Positions 7,754 to 15,679 of a DNA stretch of 43,364 nucleotides are shown here, piece by piece. Below the pieces are notes generated by a model. It was given only the letters and a program-made list of their open reading frames with translations, ran no database searches and was not told the origin of the DNA. Positions within the stretch are counted from its first letter, which is position 1; the number at the start of each line of letters is the position of its first letter. Position numbers and translations under genes: made by a program. Location of the stretch: assembly GCA_028285405.1 (NCBI GenBank), contig JANQPH010000009.1:1-43364 (forward strand). The letters are read 5' to 3'. This DNA comes from Thermoleophilia bacterium. GTDB lineage: Bacteria; Actinomycetota; Thermoleophilia; Miltoncostaeales; Miltoncostaeaceae.

Positions 7754-9040
7754 GTGAGCGAACGTCTCGTGATCGAAGGCGGGCGTCCGCTCTCGGGCGT
7801 CATCGTCCCGAGCGGCAACAAGAACGCCGCGTTGCCCATCCTTGCGGCCAGTCTCCTGACCGACGAGGAAGTGGTCATCGAGAACGTCCCCGACATCGTG
7901 GACGTCCACACGATGCTCGCGCTCCTCGACGACCTCGGAGTGACGATCCGCGAGGATGGCGACAACGCGGTGGCGCTTCGGGCTGCCGACGTACGGCGCA
8001 CCGACCTCGACGCCGAGCTGTGCGGCCGCCTGCGCGCCTCGCTCCTGCTCGCGGGCCCGATGCTCGCCCGGTGCGGAGGCGTCCAGGTGCCGCTGTCCGG
8101 CGGGGACTTCATCGGCCGCCGGCGCGTCGACACCCACCTCCTGGCGTTCCAGGCGCTCGGCGCCGACTTCGAGGTCGATCGGGGCTACTCGCTGCGGGCG
8201 CCCTCCGGGCTCAGCGGCACCGAGATCTTCCTCGACGAGGCGTCGGTGACCGCGACCGAGAACACGCTGATGGCCGCGGTGCTCGCGCCGGGCCAGACGA
8301 CGGTCCTGAACGCGGCCAGCGAGCCCCACGTGCAGGACCTCGCGCGCTTCCTGGTCGCCATCGGCGCGCGCATCGACGGGATCGGGACCAACCAGATGGT
8401 CGTGCACGGCGTCGACCGCCTCGGCGGGGGGCGTTTCGCGATCGGCCCGGATCACATCGAGATCGCCTCGTTCATCGGCCTCAGCGCCATCACCGGCTCG
8501 GACATCACGATCGCGCCGGTACGCCCGGCGGACCTGCGGATGATCCTGCTCACCTTCGAGCGGCTCGGCATCCAGGTCGAGATCGACGGCGACAGCCTGC
8601 GCGTCCCGCCGACGCAGTCGCTCGAGGTCGTGGCGGACGCCGGCAACGCGATCCCGAAGATCGACGACGGGATCTGGCCGGCGTTCCCGGCCGACCTCAC
8701 GAGCATCGCCACCGCCGTCGCGACGCAGACGCACGGCGAGGTGATGATCTTCGAGAAGATGTTCGAGAACCGCCTGTTCTTCGTGGACAAGCTGGTGGCG
8801 ATGGGCGCGCGGATCATCCTGTGCGACCCGCACCGCGCCGTCGTGAGCGGGCCGAGCCGGCTCTACGGGGCGCGCGTCGAGAGCCCGGACATCCGGGCCG
8901 GGATGGCCATCCTGATCGCGAGCCTGGCGGCGACCGGCCAGAGCGAGATCGGCAACGTGCTGCAGATCGACCGCGGGTACGAGCGCATCGACGAGCGCCT
9001 GCGCGCGGTCGGGGCCCAGATCGAGCGGATCGATGACTGA
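7754..9040 (+). CDS. murA: UDP-N-acetylglucosamine 1-carboxyvinyltransferase, Asp-type
   Basis: MurA transfers enolpyruvate from PEP to UDP-GlcNAc, the first committed cytosolic step of peptidoglycan synthesis. The protein has 428 residues with the SGNKNAALP motif (Lys23, Asn24 region), RLRASLLLAGP, FPADLTS (catalytic Asp) and MFENRLFFVDKL. In the active-site loop the usual Cys of GGCTIG is Asp118 (PLSGGDFIGRRRVDTH). In mycobacterial and chlamydial MurA this change gives intrinsic fosfomycin insensitivity, since the drug alkylates the Cys. GTG start, leaderless by -10 position. The hisZ ATG overlaps its last 8 bases. Confidence 0.92.
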   Translation: MSERLVIEGGRPLSGVIVPSGNKNAALPILAASLLTDEEVVIENVPDIVDVHTMLALLDDLGVTIREDGDNAVALRAADVRRTDLDAELCGRLRASLLLAGPMLARCGGVQVPLSGGDFIGRRRVDTHLLAFQALGADFEVDRGYSLRAPSGLSGTEIFLDEASVTATENTLMAAVLAPGQTTVLNAASEPHVQDLARFLVAIGARIDGIGTNQMVVHGVDRLGGGRFAIGPDHIEIASFIGLSAITGSDITIAPVRPADLRMILLTFERLGIQVEIDGDSLRVPPTQSLEVVADAGNAIPKIDDGIWPAFPADLTSIATAVATQTHGEVMIFEKMFENRLFFVDKLVAMGARIILCDPHRAVVSGPSRLYGARVESPDIRAGMAILIASLAATGQSEIGNVLQIDRGYERIDERLRAVGAQIERIDD

Positions 9041-10283
9041 GCGGGAGCGATCGAGCCAGCCCGCGGGCCTGCCCGGCGGCGTTCGCGACGTCCTTCCCGT
9101 CGAGGCGGCCGAGCTGCGCCAGCTCGAGGAGGCGCTCGGCGAGTGCTACGGGCGGCGCGGGTACCGCGAGGTCATGACGCCGGTGCTGGAGCTCGCCGAG
9201 GTGATGGATCGCGCCCAGGAGGGCGAGCCGACCCCGGCGTTTCGCATGTTCGACGACCACGGTCGCGTGCTCGTCCTGCGCCCGGACCTGACGATCCCGG
9301 TCTCGCGGCTGATCGCCACGCGCATGGGCGAGCGCGAGTCGCCGGTTCGCGTGTCGTACGTGGCCCGTGCGTTCCGGCCGCCTCCGCCGGGACGTCCCCG
9401 GGCGGCCGAGCAGCGCCAGAGCGGCGTCGAGCTGGTGGGCCTGGGCGGGCCGGACGCGGACGCGGAGGTCATCTCGCTGCTCGCCGAGGCCCTTCGGGCG
9501 ACCGGGCTGCGCGGCGCTCGGATCGCGATCGGGGACGTCGCGGTCACCGAGGCCGTGCTCGCCGCGCTCGATGTCGCCGGAGCGCCCGCGGCGCGCCTGC
9601 GATCGGCGATCGGCATGCGCAACTTCGTCGCCTGGCGGCGTGGCGTCACGGCGCTCGGGATCGCCGGGGAGGAGGGGAGCCTGCTCGCCGATCTGCCGAG
9701 CATGCGCGGCGAGGAGGAGCTGCTCTCGCGCATCCGCGAGGTCGTCCCGGGCGCCGCTGACGCCTGCGATCGGCTCGTCCGGCTCCTCGAGCTGGTGCGC
9801 GCGCAGGGCGCGGCCGATGCGGTCACCATCGACTTCGGCGTCCTTCGCGACTGGCCCTACTACTCGGGAGTGGTCTTCGAGGCCTACGCCGACGGTGTCG
9901 GCGAGCCGGTTGCGATGGGCGGTCGCTACGACGACCTGGCCGGTCGGTTCGGCCGTCCTCGGCCAGCCGTCGGGTTCGCGGTGGGCCTCGAGCTGCTGCA
10001 CCGCGCCCTGGCGGACGTCCGGGGGGCGGGCGCGAGGCTGCGCGGCGTGGTCCTCGCGGGCGCGCTCGACACCGAGATCGAGACGGCGGCGGCGATCAGG
10101 GCCTCGGGGTGGCGGGTGATCGCCGCGACCGGCGGTCAGGCAGGCGCCGAGCGCCTCGCCGACGAGGACGGCTGGCGGTATGCGGCCTGGCGTGACGGCT
10201 CGGGATACTCGGTGAGCGATCGCGAGCAGGGCGAGCTCATTCGGGGCGGCCGGCTCGAGGAGGTCGTCCCATCGCTCGGCTGA
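9033..10283 (+). CDS. hisZ: ATP phosphoribosyltransferase regulatory subunit
   Basis: HisZ is a catalytically inactive histidyl-tRNA synthetase paralogue that partners the short form of HisG to make the first enzyme of histidine synthesis feedback-responsive. The 416-residue protein has class II synthetase motifs: PGGVRDVLP near the N terminus, VLRPDLTIPVSRLIATRM (motif 2 region), EQRQSGVELVG and GGRYDDLAGRFGRPRPAVGFAVGLE (motif 3 region). The absence of a C-terminal anticodon-binding domain of normal length and the adjacent short hisG distinguish it from HisS. ATG start within the end of murA. Confidence 0.93.
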   Translation: MTERERSSQPAGLPGGVRDVLPVEAAELRQLEEALGECYGRRGYREVMTPVLELAEVMDRAQEGEPTPAFRMFDDHGRVLVLRPDLTIPVSRLIATRMGERESPVRVSYVARAFRPPPPGRPRAAEQRQSGVELVGLGGPDADAEVISLLAEALRATGLRGARIAIGDVAVTEAVLAALDVAGAPAARLRSAIGMRNFVAWRRGVTALGIAGEEGSLLADLPSMRGEEELLSRIREVVPGAADACDRLVRLLELVRAQGAADAVTIDFGVLRDWPYYSGVVFEAYADGVGEPVAMGGRYDDLAGRFGRPRPAVGFAVGLELLHRALADVRGAGARLRGVVLAGALDTEIETAAAIRASGWRVIAATGGQAGAERLADEDGWRYAAWRDGSGYSVSDREQGELIRGGRLEEVVPSLG

Positions 10284-10915
10284 CCATCTGCGTCCCGCTC
10301 GGGGCGTTGCTCGCCGACTCGCTCGACGCGCTCGAGGCCGCCGGGCTGCCCGTCGAGCCGCTGCGCGAGGCCGGTCGGCGGCTGGTGATCGACGGCCCGG
10401 ACGGGACTCGCTTCGTGACCACCCGTCCCAGCGACGTCCCGACGTACGTCGAGGCCGGCGCGGCGGACATCGGGATCGTGGGCCGGGACGTGCTGATCGA
10501 GCAGAACCCCGATCTGTACCAGCTGCTCGACCTCGCGTTCGGTCAGTGCCGGATGGCATACGCGACCCCCGGGGGCCAGGATCAGACGGCCGACGTGATC
10601 GATCGCCTGGGCGCGGTCCGAGTCGCCACGAAGTATCCGCGCTCGGCGGCCGCCCACTTCGCGCGCACCGGCCGTCACGCCGAGGTGATCAAGGTGAACG
10701 GCTCGGTCGAGCTGGCGCCGCTGGTGGGGCTCGCGGACGGGATCGTGGATCTGGTCCAGACCGGCACGACGCTGCGGGAGAACGGGCTCGTCGAGCGCGA
10801 GCACATCTTCACGTCCTCCGCGCGCCTGGTCGCGAACCGCGTCAGCCACAAGCTCCGCGCCGAGGAGATCGACAACGTCACGAGCCGGCTCGAGCGGCTG
10901 CCCGACGCGCCATGA
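10280..10915 (+). CDS. hisG: ATP phosphoribosyltransferase, short form
   Basis: HisG joins ATP and PRPP to form phosphoribosyl-ATP, the first step of histidine synthesis. The short form (about 211 residues) lacks the C-terminal regulatory domain and depends on HisZ, encoded just upstream. VRVATKYPRSAAAHF, VIKVNGSVELAPLVGLADGIVDLVQTG and the PRPP loop region are clear. The start is unusual: no ATG, GTG or TTG gives the first strand LTICVPLGALL, but CTG at 10280 does, and it overlaps the hisZ TGA (CTGA), as at most junctions here. The alternative TTG at 10307 would delete that strand. The usual PKGR of this strand reads PLGA. Confidence 0.88.
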   Translation: MTICVPLGALLADSLDALEAAGLPVEPLREAGRRLVIDGPDGTRFVTTRPSDVPTYVEAGAADIGIVGRDVLIEQNPDLYQLLDLAFGQCRMAYATPGGQDQTADVIDRLGAVRVATKYPRSAAAHFARTGRHAEVIKVNGSVELAPLVGLADGIVDLVQTGTTLRENGLVEREHIFTSSARLVANRVSHKLRAEEIDNVTSRLERLPDAP

Positions 10916-12195
10916 GCGAGTCGTCCCCGAGCGCTGCGGGACGGGTGGAGCGCGTGTCCGTGACGGCGGGCGAGGAGGCGAGCCTGGCCGGATCGATGCG
11001 CGAGCCGATCGAGACCGGGGTCGCGTCGACCGTCGCCGAGGCGATCGCCGACGTGCGCCGGCGCGGGGACGCCGCGTTGGTGGACCATGCGCGCCGCTTC
11101 GGCGCACCCGACTTCGGTCGCGAGCAGCTGCGCGTGCCGCCGGACGCGATCGCACGCGCGACCGCGGCCGCGGCGCCGTCCCTGCGCGATGCCATCGAGG
11201 CGGCGGCGACACAGGTCCGTGAGGTCGCCCGCGCGCTCGTCCCGGGCGGGGCCGAGCTCGAGCTGGCGCACGGGCAGCGCATCGCGGTCCGCACGGTCCC
11301 GGTCGCGGGGGTCGGCTGCTACGTGCCGGGAGGCCGGGCGCCGTACCCCTCGAGCCTCGTCATGAGCGCAGTTCCGGCCCAGGTCGCCGGCGTGGAGCGC
11401 GTCGTGGCCGCGAGCCCGCCGGGGCCCGACGGCACGGTGGACGCGGGGATCCTGGCCGCCGCAGGGATGCTCGGAATCGACGAGGTGTTCGCCGTCGGGG
11501 GCCCGGCCGCCGTCGCCGCGCTGGCGTTCGGGACCGAGACGATCAGCCCCGTCGCGGTCGTGTCGGGCCCCGGGAGCTCGTGGGTGCAGGAGGCAAAGCG
11601 GCAGGTGCTCGGCCAGGTCGGCATCGACGGCCTGGCCGGCCCGAGCGAGGTCCTCGTGATCGCCGACGGCGACGCCGACCCGGTCGCGGCGGCGCTGGAT
11701 CTGCTCGCCCAAGCCGAGCACGGCCCGGACTCGATCGCCGTGCTGGCCTGCGTCGGTCCCGCGATCGGCGAGTCCGTCACCGCGGTCCTCGACGAGGAGG
11801 AGCCGCCGATCGGGCGTGTCGTCATCGCGCAGTGTCCCGACCTCGACAGCGCGGTGGCGCTCGCCGACGCGTTCGCGCCCGAGCACCTGGAGCTGATGGT
11901 TCGCGACCCACATGACGTCGCCGCGCGCATTCGTCACGCCGGCGCCGTCTTCGTCGGCCCGAACGCCGCCACCGCGTTCGGCGACTACGTCGCCGGATCG
12001 AACCACGTCCTGCCGACGGGGGGCGCGGCCCGGTACGCGTCGGCGCTCGGTCCGGCCACATACACTCGGCGTATGGCCGTGGTGGAGATGACCGACGACG
12101 CGGTCTCGGGCCTCGTCGGCCACCTCGCGGTGCTCGCCGACGCGGAGGGGTTTCCGCTACACAGAAGGTCGGCGGAGGCAAGGAGAACCGAATGA
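10912..12195 (+). CDS. hisD: Histidinol dehydrogenase
   Basis: HisD is a zinc enzyme that oxidises L-histidinol to L-histidine in two NAD+-dependent steps, the last of the pathway. The 427-residue protein has the hallmark segments VAGVGCYVPGGRAPYPSS (split as GCYVPGGRAPYPSS), GIDGLAGPSEVLVIADG, LLAQAEHGPDS (Zn-binding Gln/His) and APEHLEL (catalytic Glu-His) before GSNHVLPTGG. The ATG at 10912 overlaps the hisG stop (ATGA); the reading frame is open much further upstream but has no support. Its own stop overlaps the hisB ATG. Confidence 0.97.
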   Translation: MSESSPSAAGRVERVSVTAGEEASLAGSMREPIETGVASTVAEAIADVRRRGDAALVDHARRFGAPDFGREQLRVPPDAIARATAAAAPSLRDAIEAAATQVREVARALVPGGAELELAHGQRIAVRTVPVAGVGCYVPGGRAPYPSSLVMSAVPAQVAGVERVVAASPPGPDGTVDAGILAAAGMLGIDEVFAVGGPAAVAALAFGTETISPVAVVSGPGSSWVQEAKRQVLGQVGIDGLAGPSEVLVIADGDADPVAAALDLLAQAEHGPDSIAVLACVGPAIGESVTAVLDEEEPPIGRVVIAQCPDLDSAVALADAFAPEHLELMVRDPHDVAARIRHAGAVFVGPNAATAFGDYVAGSNHVLPTGGAARYASALGPATYTRRMAVVEMTDDAVSGLVGHLAVLADAEGFPLHRRSAEARRTE

Positions 12196-12779
12196 GCCGA
12201 GCGGGCGAGCGAACCAGGACGACGGGCGAGACGGACGTGCGCGTGCGCGTCGACGTCGACGGCCGCGGGCAGGTCTCGGCAAGCACGGGGGTCGGGTTCT
12301 TCGACCACCTGCTGGAGCTCCTCGGCCGCCACGCGCTGCTCGACCTGGACGTGCAGGCGACGGGCGATCTGGAGACCGGGAGCCACCACACGGTCGAGGA
12401 CGTCGGCATCACGTTCGGCCTCGCACTCGACGACGCGCTCGGTGACCGTGCCGGGATCGAGCGGTACGGGTGGGCGATCGTGCCGATGGACGAGTGCCTC
12501 GTGCGGGCCGCGCTCGACCTGTCCGGCCGTGCCTACATGCGGGCGAACGTCCCGCTGCCGGCCACGGTCATCGGCGGATTCGAGACCGACCTGCTCGAGG
12601 AGTTCCTGCGCGCGGTTGCCTTCAACTCGCGGATGACCCTGCACGTGACGGCGCTCGAGACCGGAAATCCCCACCACCTGATCGAGGCGAGCGTCAAGGC
12701 GCTCGCGCGCGCCATCCGCATGGCCGTGGCGCCCAGCGCTCGTGAGCCGGGCGTGCCCTCGACCAAGGGGACGCTTTGA
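12192..12779 (+). CDS. hisB: Imidazoleglycerol-phosphate dehydratase
   Basis: HisB dehydrates imidazole glycerol phosphate to imidazole acetol phosphate, using two Mn ions. The 195-residue protein is the monofunctional type, with GVGFFDHLLELLGRH (29-47 region), the two metal-binding motifs GSHHTVEDVG and NPHHLIEASVKALARA, and FNSRMTLHV. There is no fused histidinol-phosphate phosphatase domain. ATG overlaps the hisD stop. HisC, which normally follows hisD in actinobacteria, is absent here. Confidence 0.97.
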   Translation: MSRAGERTRTTGETDVRVRVDVDGRGQVSASTGVGFFDHLLELLGRHALLDLDVQATGDLETGSHHTVEDVGITFGLALDDALGDRAGIERYGWAIVPMDECLVRAALDLSGRAYMRANVPLPATVIGGFETDLLEEFLRAVAFNSRMTLHVTALETGNPHHLIEASVKALARAIRMAVAPSAREPGVPSTKGTL

Positions 12780-13459
12780 GCGAGCAGAACGGCGGGCCCC
12801 CGGGGGAGGGGCTCGACGTCGCGGTCCTCGACTACCGGATGAGCAACCTCGCAAGCGCGACCAAGGCGCTCGAGTCGCTCGGTGCCGACGTGCGCGTCGT
12901 CGACGACGGGGAGCAGCTCGGCACTCCCGACGCCGTGGTCCTGCCTGGGGTCGGCCACTTCGGCGAGGCGATGGCCCGGATGCGAGCCCGGCGCCTCGAC
13001 GTCGCCGCTCGGCGCGCCGCCGAGGACGGGCGACCGCTGCTCGGCATCTGCCTGGGGCTGCAGCTGCTCTTCGAGCAGAGCGACGAGAGTCCGGGGGTCG
13101 ACGGCCTGGGGTTGCTCCCGGGCGCGGTCCGGCGTCTCGAGACCGAGGAGAAGGTCCCGCACATCGGGTGGAGCCAGGTCGAGTGGCGGCCCGGGGTCCC
13201 GTTCGCGCCGGAGCCGGGAGACCCGCACTCGTCGATCTACTACTTCGTCCACTCCTACGTCTGCGAGCCCGAGGCGCCAGAAATGGTGCTGGGGACGGCA
13301 TCGCACGGCGCATCGTTCGTCGCCTCGGCAGGCTGGGGAGTCGTGCACGGAGTGCAGTTCCACCCCGAGAAGTCGAGCGACGCCGGCCTCGGGCTCCTCA
13401 CCCGCTGGCTGAGGGGCGTGAGCGCCCGCGACGGCGTCCAGGCGGAGGCGCGAGAGTGA
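12776..13459 (+). CDS. hisH: Imidazole glycerol phosphate synthase, glutaminase subunit
   Basis: HisH hydrolyses glutamine and channels ammonia to HisF. The 227-residue class I amidotransferase has its nucleophile in LLGICLGLQLLFEQS (Cys92) and the His-Glu pair in QFHPEKS (His196, Glu198), plus the oxyanion strand PGVGHFGEAM. The TTG start at 12776 overlaps the hisB TGA (TTGA) and adds about 13 residues before the first strand LDVAVLDYRMSN. A 12-residue tail follows the catalytic domain. Confidence 0.95.
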   Translation: MSEQNGGPPGEGLDVAVLDYRMSNLASATKALESLGADVRVVDDGEQLGTPDAVVLPGVGHFGEAMARMRARRLDVAARRAAEDGRPLLGICLGLQLLFEQSDESPGVDGLGLLPGAVRRLETEEKVPHIGWSQVEWRPGVPFAPEPGDPHSSIYYFVHSYVCEPEAPEMVLGTASHGASFVASAGWGVVHGVQFHPEKSSDAGLGLLTRWLRGVSARDGVQAEARE

Positions 13460-14196
13460 TCACCCTCTATCCGGCCATCGATCTCAAGGACGGGCGGGCC
13501 GTCCGCCTCGTGAAGGGCGACTTCGACCAGTCGATGGTCTTCAACGAGGACCCGGTCGCCCAGGCGCGCGCCTTTGCCGAGGCCGGCGCGACCTCGCTCC
13601 ACGTCGTGGATCTGGATGGGGCGCGTACCGGCGAGCCGGTGCACGCGCCGGTCGTGGCCGAGATCGCCGCCGCGTTCGGCGGGACCGTCCACTTCGGCGG
13701 CGGCCTCCGCTCGCGAGCCGCGATCGAGACCGCGCTCGCGGCCGGCGCCGAGCGACTCGTCGTTGGCACGGCAGTGGTCGTCGACCAGGAGCTGCTGCGC
13801 TGGGCGATCGACCGGCTCGGTGACGGCCTGGTCATCGCGCTCGACGCGAGGGACGGGAAGGTCGCGACCCACGGCTGGACCCAGGTCAGTGAGCTCGAGG
13901 CCGAGGAGGTCGCGCGCGACCTGGTCCGGACGGGTGTTCGGCACCTGCTCTACACCGACATTGACCGCGACGGCATGCTCGATGGGCCGAACCTGGCCTC
14001 CCTCAGGCGTGTCGCCAGGTCCGCTCCGCCGCTCACGGTGATCGCATCCGGCGGCGTCTCGTCCCTGGACGACATCCGGCGCCTGCGGCAGCTCGGGATC
14101 GACAACCTGCGCGGTGTCGTGGTCGGCCGAGCGCTGTACGAGGGTCGCTTCACGATCCCGGAGGCGCTCCACGAGCTGCAGGCGGCCAACACGTGA
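13456..14196 (+). CDS. hisA: 1-(5-phosphoribosyl)-5-[(5-phosphoribosylamino)methylideneamino]imidazole-4-carboxamide isomerase
   Basis: HisA is a TIM barrel that isomerises ProFAR to PRFAR (an Amadori rearrangement). The 246-residue protein opens with [20 protein letters not shown], with the first catalytic Asp in AIDLKDG and the second in [16 protein letters not shown]. Phosphate-binding loops are GGGLRS and [11 protein letters not shown]. In some actinobacteria the same protein (PriA) also serves tryptophan synthesis; whether that holds here depends on whether a trpF gene exists elsewhere. GTG start at a GTGA overlap with hisH. Confidence 0.95.
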   Translation: MITLYPAIDLKDGRAVRLVKGDFDQSMVFNEDPVAQARAFAEAGATSLHVVDLDGARTGEPVHAPVVAEIAAAFGGTVHFGGGLRSRAAIETALAAGAERLVVGTAVVVDQELLRWAIDRLGDGLVIALDARDGKVATHGWTQVSELEAEEVARDLVRTGVRHLLYTDIDRDGMLDGPNLASLRRVARSAPPLTVIASGGVSSLDDIRRLRQLGIDNLRGVVVGRALYEGRFTIPEALHELQAANT

Positions 14197-14966
14197 TCCG
14201 CCTCATTCCCTGCCTCGACGTGGATCGGGGGCGGGTGGTGAAGGGCGTCAACTTCGTCGGCCTGCGCGACGCCGGCGACCCCGTCGAGCTCGCGGCCAGG
14301 TACGACCGCGAGGGCGCCGACGAGCTCGTGTTCCTCGACATCACGGCGAGCCACGAGGGCCGCGGCACCATCGTCGAGCTGGCGGAGCGGACCGCGAACG
14401 AGGTCTTCATCCCCTTCACGATCGGGGGTGGGCTCCGGACCGAGGAGGACATCCGCGCGGTTCTCGCGGCCGGCGCCGACAAGGTGTCGCTGAACTCCGC
14501 CGCCGTCCGCGACCCCGAGCTGATCGAGCGTGCGTCGGCCCGGTTCGGCAGCCAGTGCATCGTGGTCGCGATCGACGCGAAGCGCCGCGACGACGGGACC
14601 GGGTGGGAGGTCTACCTGAACGGCGGCCGCGTCCCGACGGGGCTCGAGGCCGTCGCCTGGGCCCGGGAGGCGGTCGAGCGCGGAGCCGGCGAGATCCTCC
14701 TGACCAGCATGGACCGGGACGGCACCGGCGACGGGTTCGACGTGGAGCTGCTCGCCGCCGTCGACGCCGCGACGTCGGTTCCGATCATCGCCTCGGGTGG
14801 CGCCGGGAGCCTCGGGCACTTCGCGGAAGCGGTCGCGGCGGGCAATGCGGACGCCGTGCTCGCAGCGTCGGTCTTCCACGACGGGGTGTACTCCATCGCC
14901 GAGGTGAAGGAGGCGATGGCCGGGGCGGGCGTGCCCGTGAGGCCGGTGAGAGGAGCGAGCGAATGA
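14193..14966 (+). CDS. hisF: Imidazole glycerol phosphate synthase, cyclase subunit
   Basis: HisF uses the ammonia delivered by HisH to cyclise PRFAR into imidazole glycerol phosphate and AICAR. The 257-residue TIM barrel has [17 protein letters not shown] (first catalytic Asp), [36 protein letters not shown], and [15 protein letters not shown] (second catalytic Asp). GTG start overlaps the hisA stop; its TGA overlaps the ATG of ridA. Confidence 0.97.
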   Translation: MIRLIPCLDVDRGRVVKGVNFVGLRDAGDPVELAARYDREGADELVFLDITASHEGRGTIVELAERTANEVFIPFTIGGGLRTEEDIRAVLAAGADKVSLNSAAVRDPELIERASARFGSQCIVVAIDAKRRDDGTGWEVYLNGGRVPTGLEAVAWAREAVERGAGEILLTSMDRDGTGDGFDVELLAAVDAATSVPIIASGGAGSLGHFAEAVAAGNADAVLAASVFHDGVYSIAEVKEAMAGAGVPVRPVRGASE

Positions 14967-15361
14967 GGGCGGTCACCAGTCCCGACGCGCCTGCTCCCGT
15001 TGCGGGGGCGCCCTACAGTCCCTGCGTGGTCGCGGGACCGGGCGAGCTCGTGTTCGTCTCCGGCCAGCTCGGCATCGACGTCGCGACCGGTGCCCTGGTC
15101 GAGGGCGGGGTCGGGGCGCAGGCGCGCAAGGCGCTCGAGAACCTGGGCGCGCTGCTCGACGCCGCGGGCTGCGGTGTCGGGGATCTCGCGAGCGTGACGC
15201 TCTACCTGACGGACCTCGCCGGGGATTTCACCGACGTCAACGCCGTCTACGCGGATGTCCTGGGCGAGGCGCGACCAGCTCGCGCGGCGGTCGGCGTCGC
15301 GGCCCTTCCGCTCGGGGCGAGCATCGAGGTGCAGGCGATCGCGGTTCGGGCGACGGGCTGA
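14963..15361 (+). CDS. ridA: RidA family reactive imine deaminase
   Basis: RidA-type proteins hydrolyse reactive enamine/imine intermediates, such as 2-aminoacrylate released by PLP enzymes, and so protect those enzymes. The 132-residue protein has the family start [23 protein letters not shown], then [19 protein letters not shown] and [25 protein letters not shown], whose Arg corresponds to the substrate-binding Arg of RidA. ATG overlaps the hisF stop, so it is co-translated with the histidine genes. hisI and hisE, which often occupy this place, are not in the window. Confidence 0.92.
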   Translation: MRAVTSPDAPAPVAGAPYSPCVVAGPGELVFVSGQLGIDVATGALVEGGVGAQARKALENLGALLDAAGCGVGDLASVTLYLTDLAGDFTDVNAVYADVLGEARPARAAVGVAALPLGASIEVQAIAVRATG

Positions 15362-15400
15362 GGGCGGGGCCCGAGGGGGCCTATCTGAGTGGCCCCGTCC
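15362..15400 (+). terminator. GC-rich hairpin after the his operon, possible bidirectional terminator
   Basis: GGGCGGGGCC (15362-15371) pairs with GGCCCCGTCC (15391-15400), with one G-U pair, around a 19-base loop. It directly follows the ridA stop and precedes the end of the convergent small gene. There is no T-tract, so termination is inferred from position only. Confidence 0.5.
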
Positions 15401-15401
15401 C

Positions 15402-15426
15402 GAGTCGCCCTGCCCTGAGTCGCCCT
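15402..15426. repeat. Short direct repeat
   Basis: GAGTCGCCCT occurs at 15402-15411 and again at 15417-15426, separated by 5 bases. It fills the space between the hairpin and the stop codon of the convergent gene at 15425. Function unknown. Confidence 0.6.
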
Positions 15427-15679
15427 ATTCCTGCCAGGTGCGCCGCTCGATCAGGCTGTCGATCGCGATCCGGTCGATGTAGTCGGGCGCGTCCGAGAGC
15501 GGCCGGCCCGCGTTTGCAGGATCCTCGACCCAGGCGCGGAAGCGAGCCGTCACCGTGTCGAACTCCTCGTGGAGCTCTGTGATGGTGAGGGCCTCGTACC
15601 GCGCGAACGCGGCGATGAGCGCGTCGTCGGCGATCGGGGCGTTGCGGGGAAGCTTCTCGGAGAGCGGATCGTGAGCCAC
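15425..15679 (-). CDS. Small uncharacterised acidic protein
   Basis: I do not recognise this 84-residue protein. It has no membrane segment; it looks all-helical (PIADDALIAAFARYEALTIT, then ELHEEFDTVTARFRAWV) and ends in DAPDYIDRIAIDSLIERRTW. The GTG start at 15679 has a TAGACT -10 hexamer exactly 7 bases upstream (15687-15692, minus), matching the leaderless pattern seen elsewhere in the window, which is the best evidence that the gene is real. Its first codons overlap head-to-head with the start of the nucleotidyltransferase gene on the other strand. Confidence 0.6.
   Translation of the reverse strand: MAHDPLSEKLPRNAPIADDALIAAFARYEALTITELHEEFDTVTARFRAWVEDPANAGRPLSDAPDYIDRIAIDSLIERRTWQE

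Noticed and set aside
12062-12075. TACACT six bases before an in-frame ATG inside hisD
   Set aside because: It fits the leaderless spacing, but would give only the last 40 residues of HisD, so it is probably chance.
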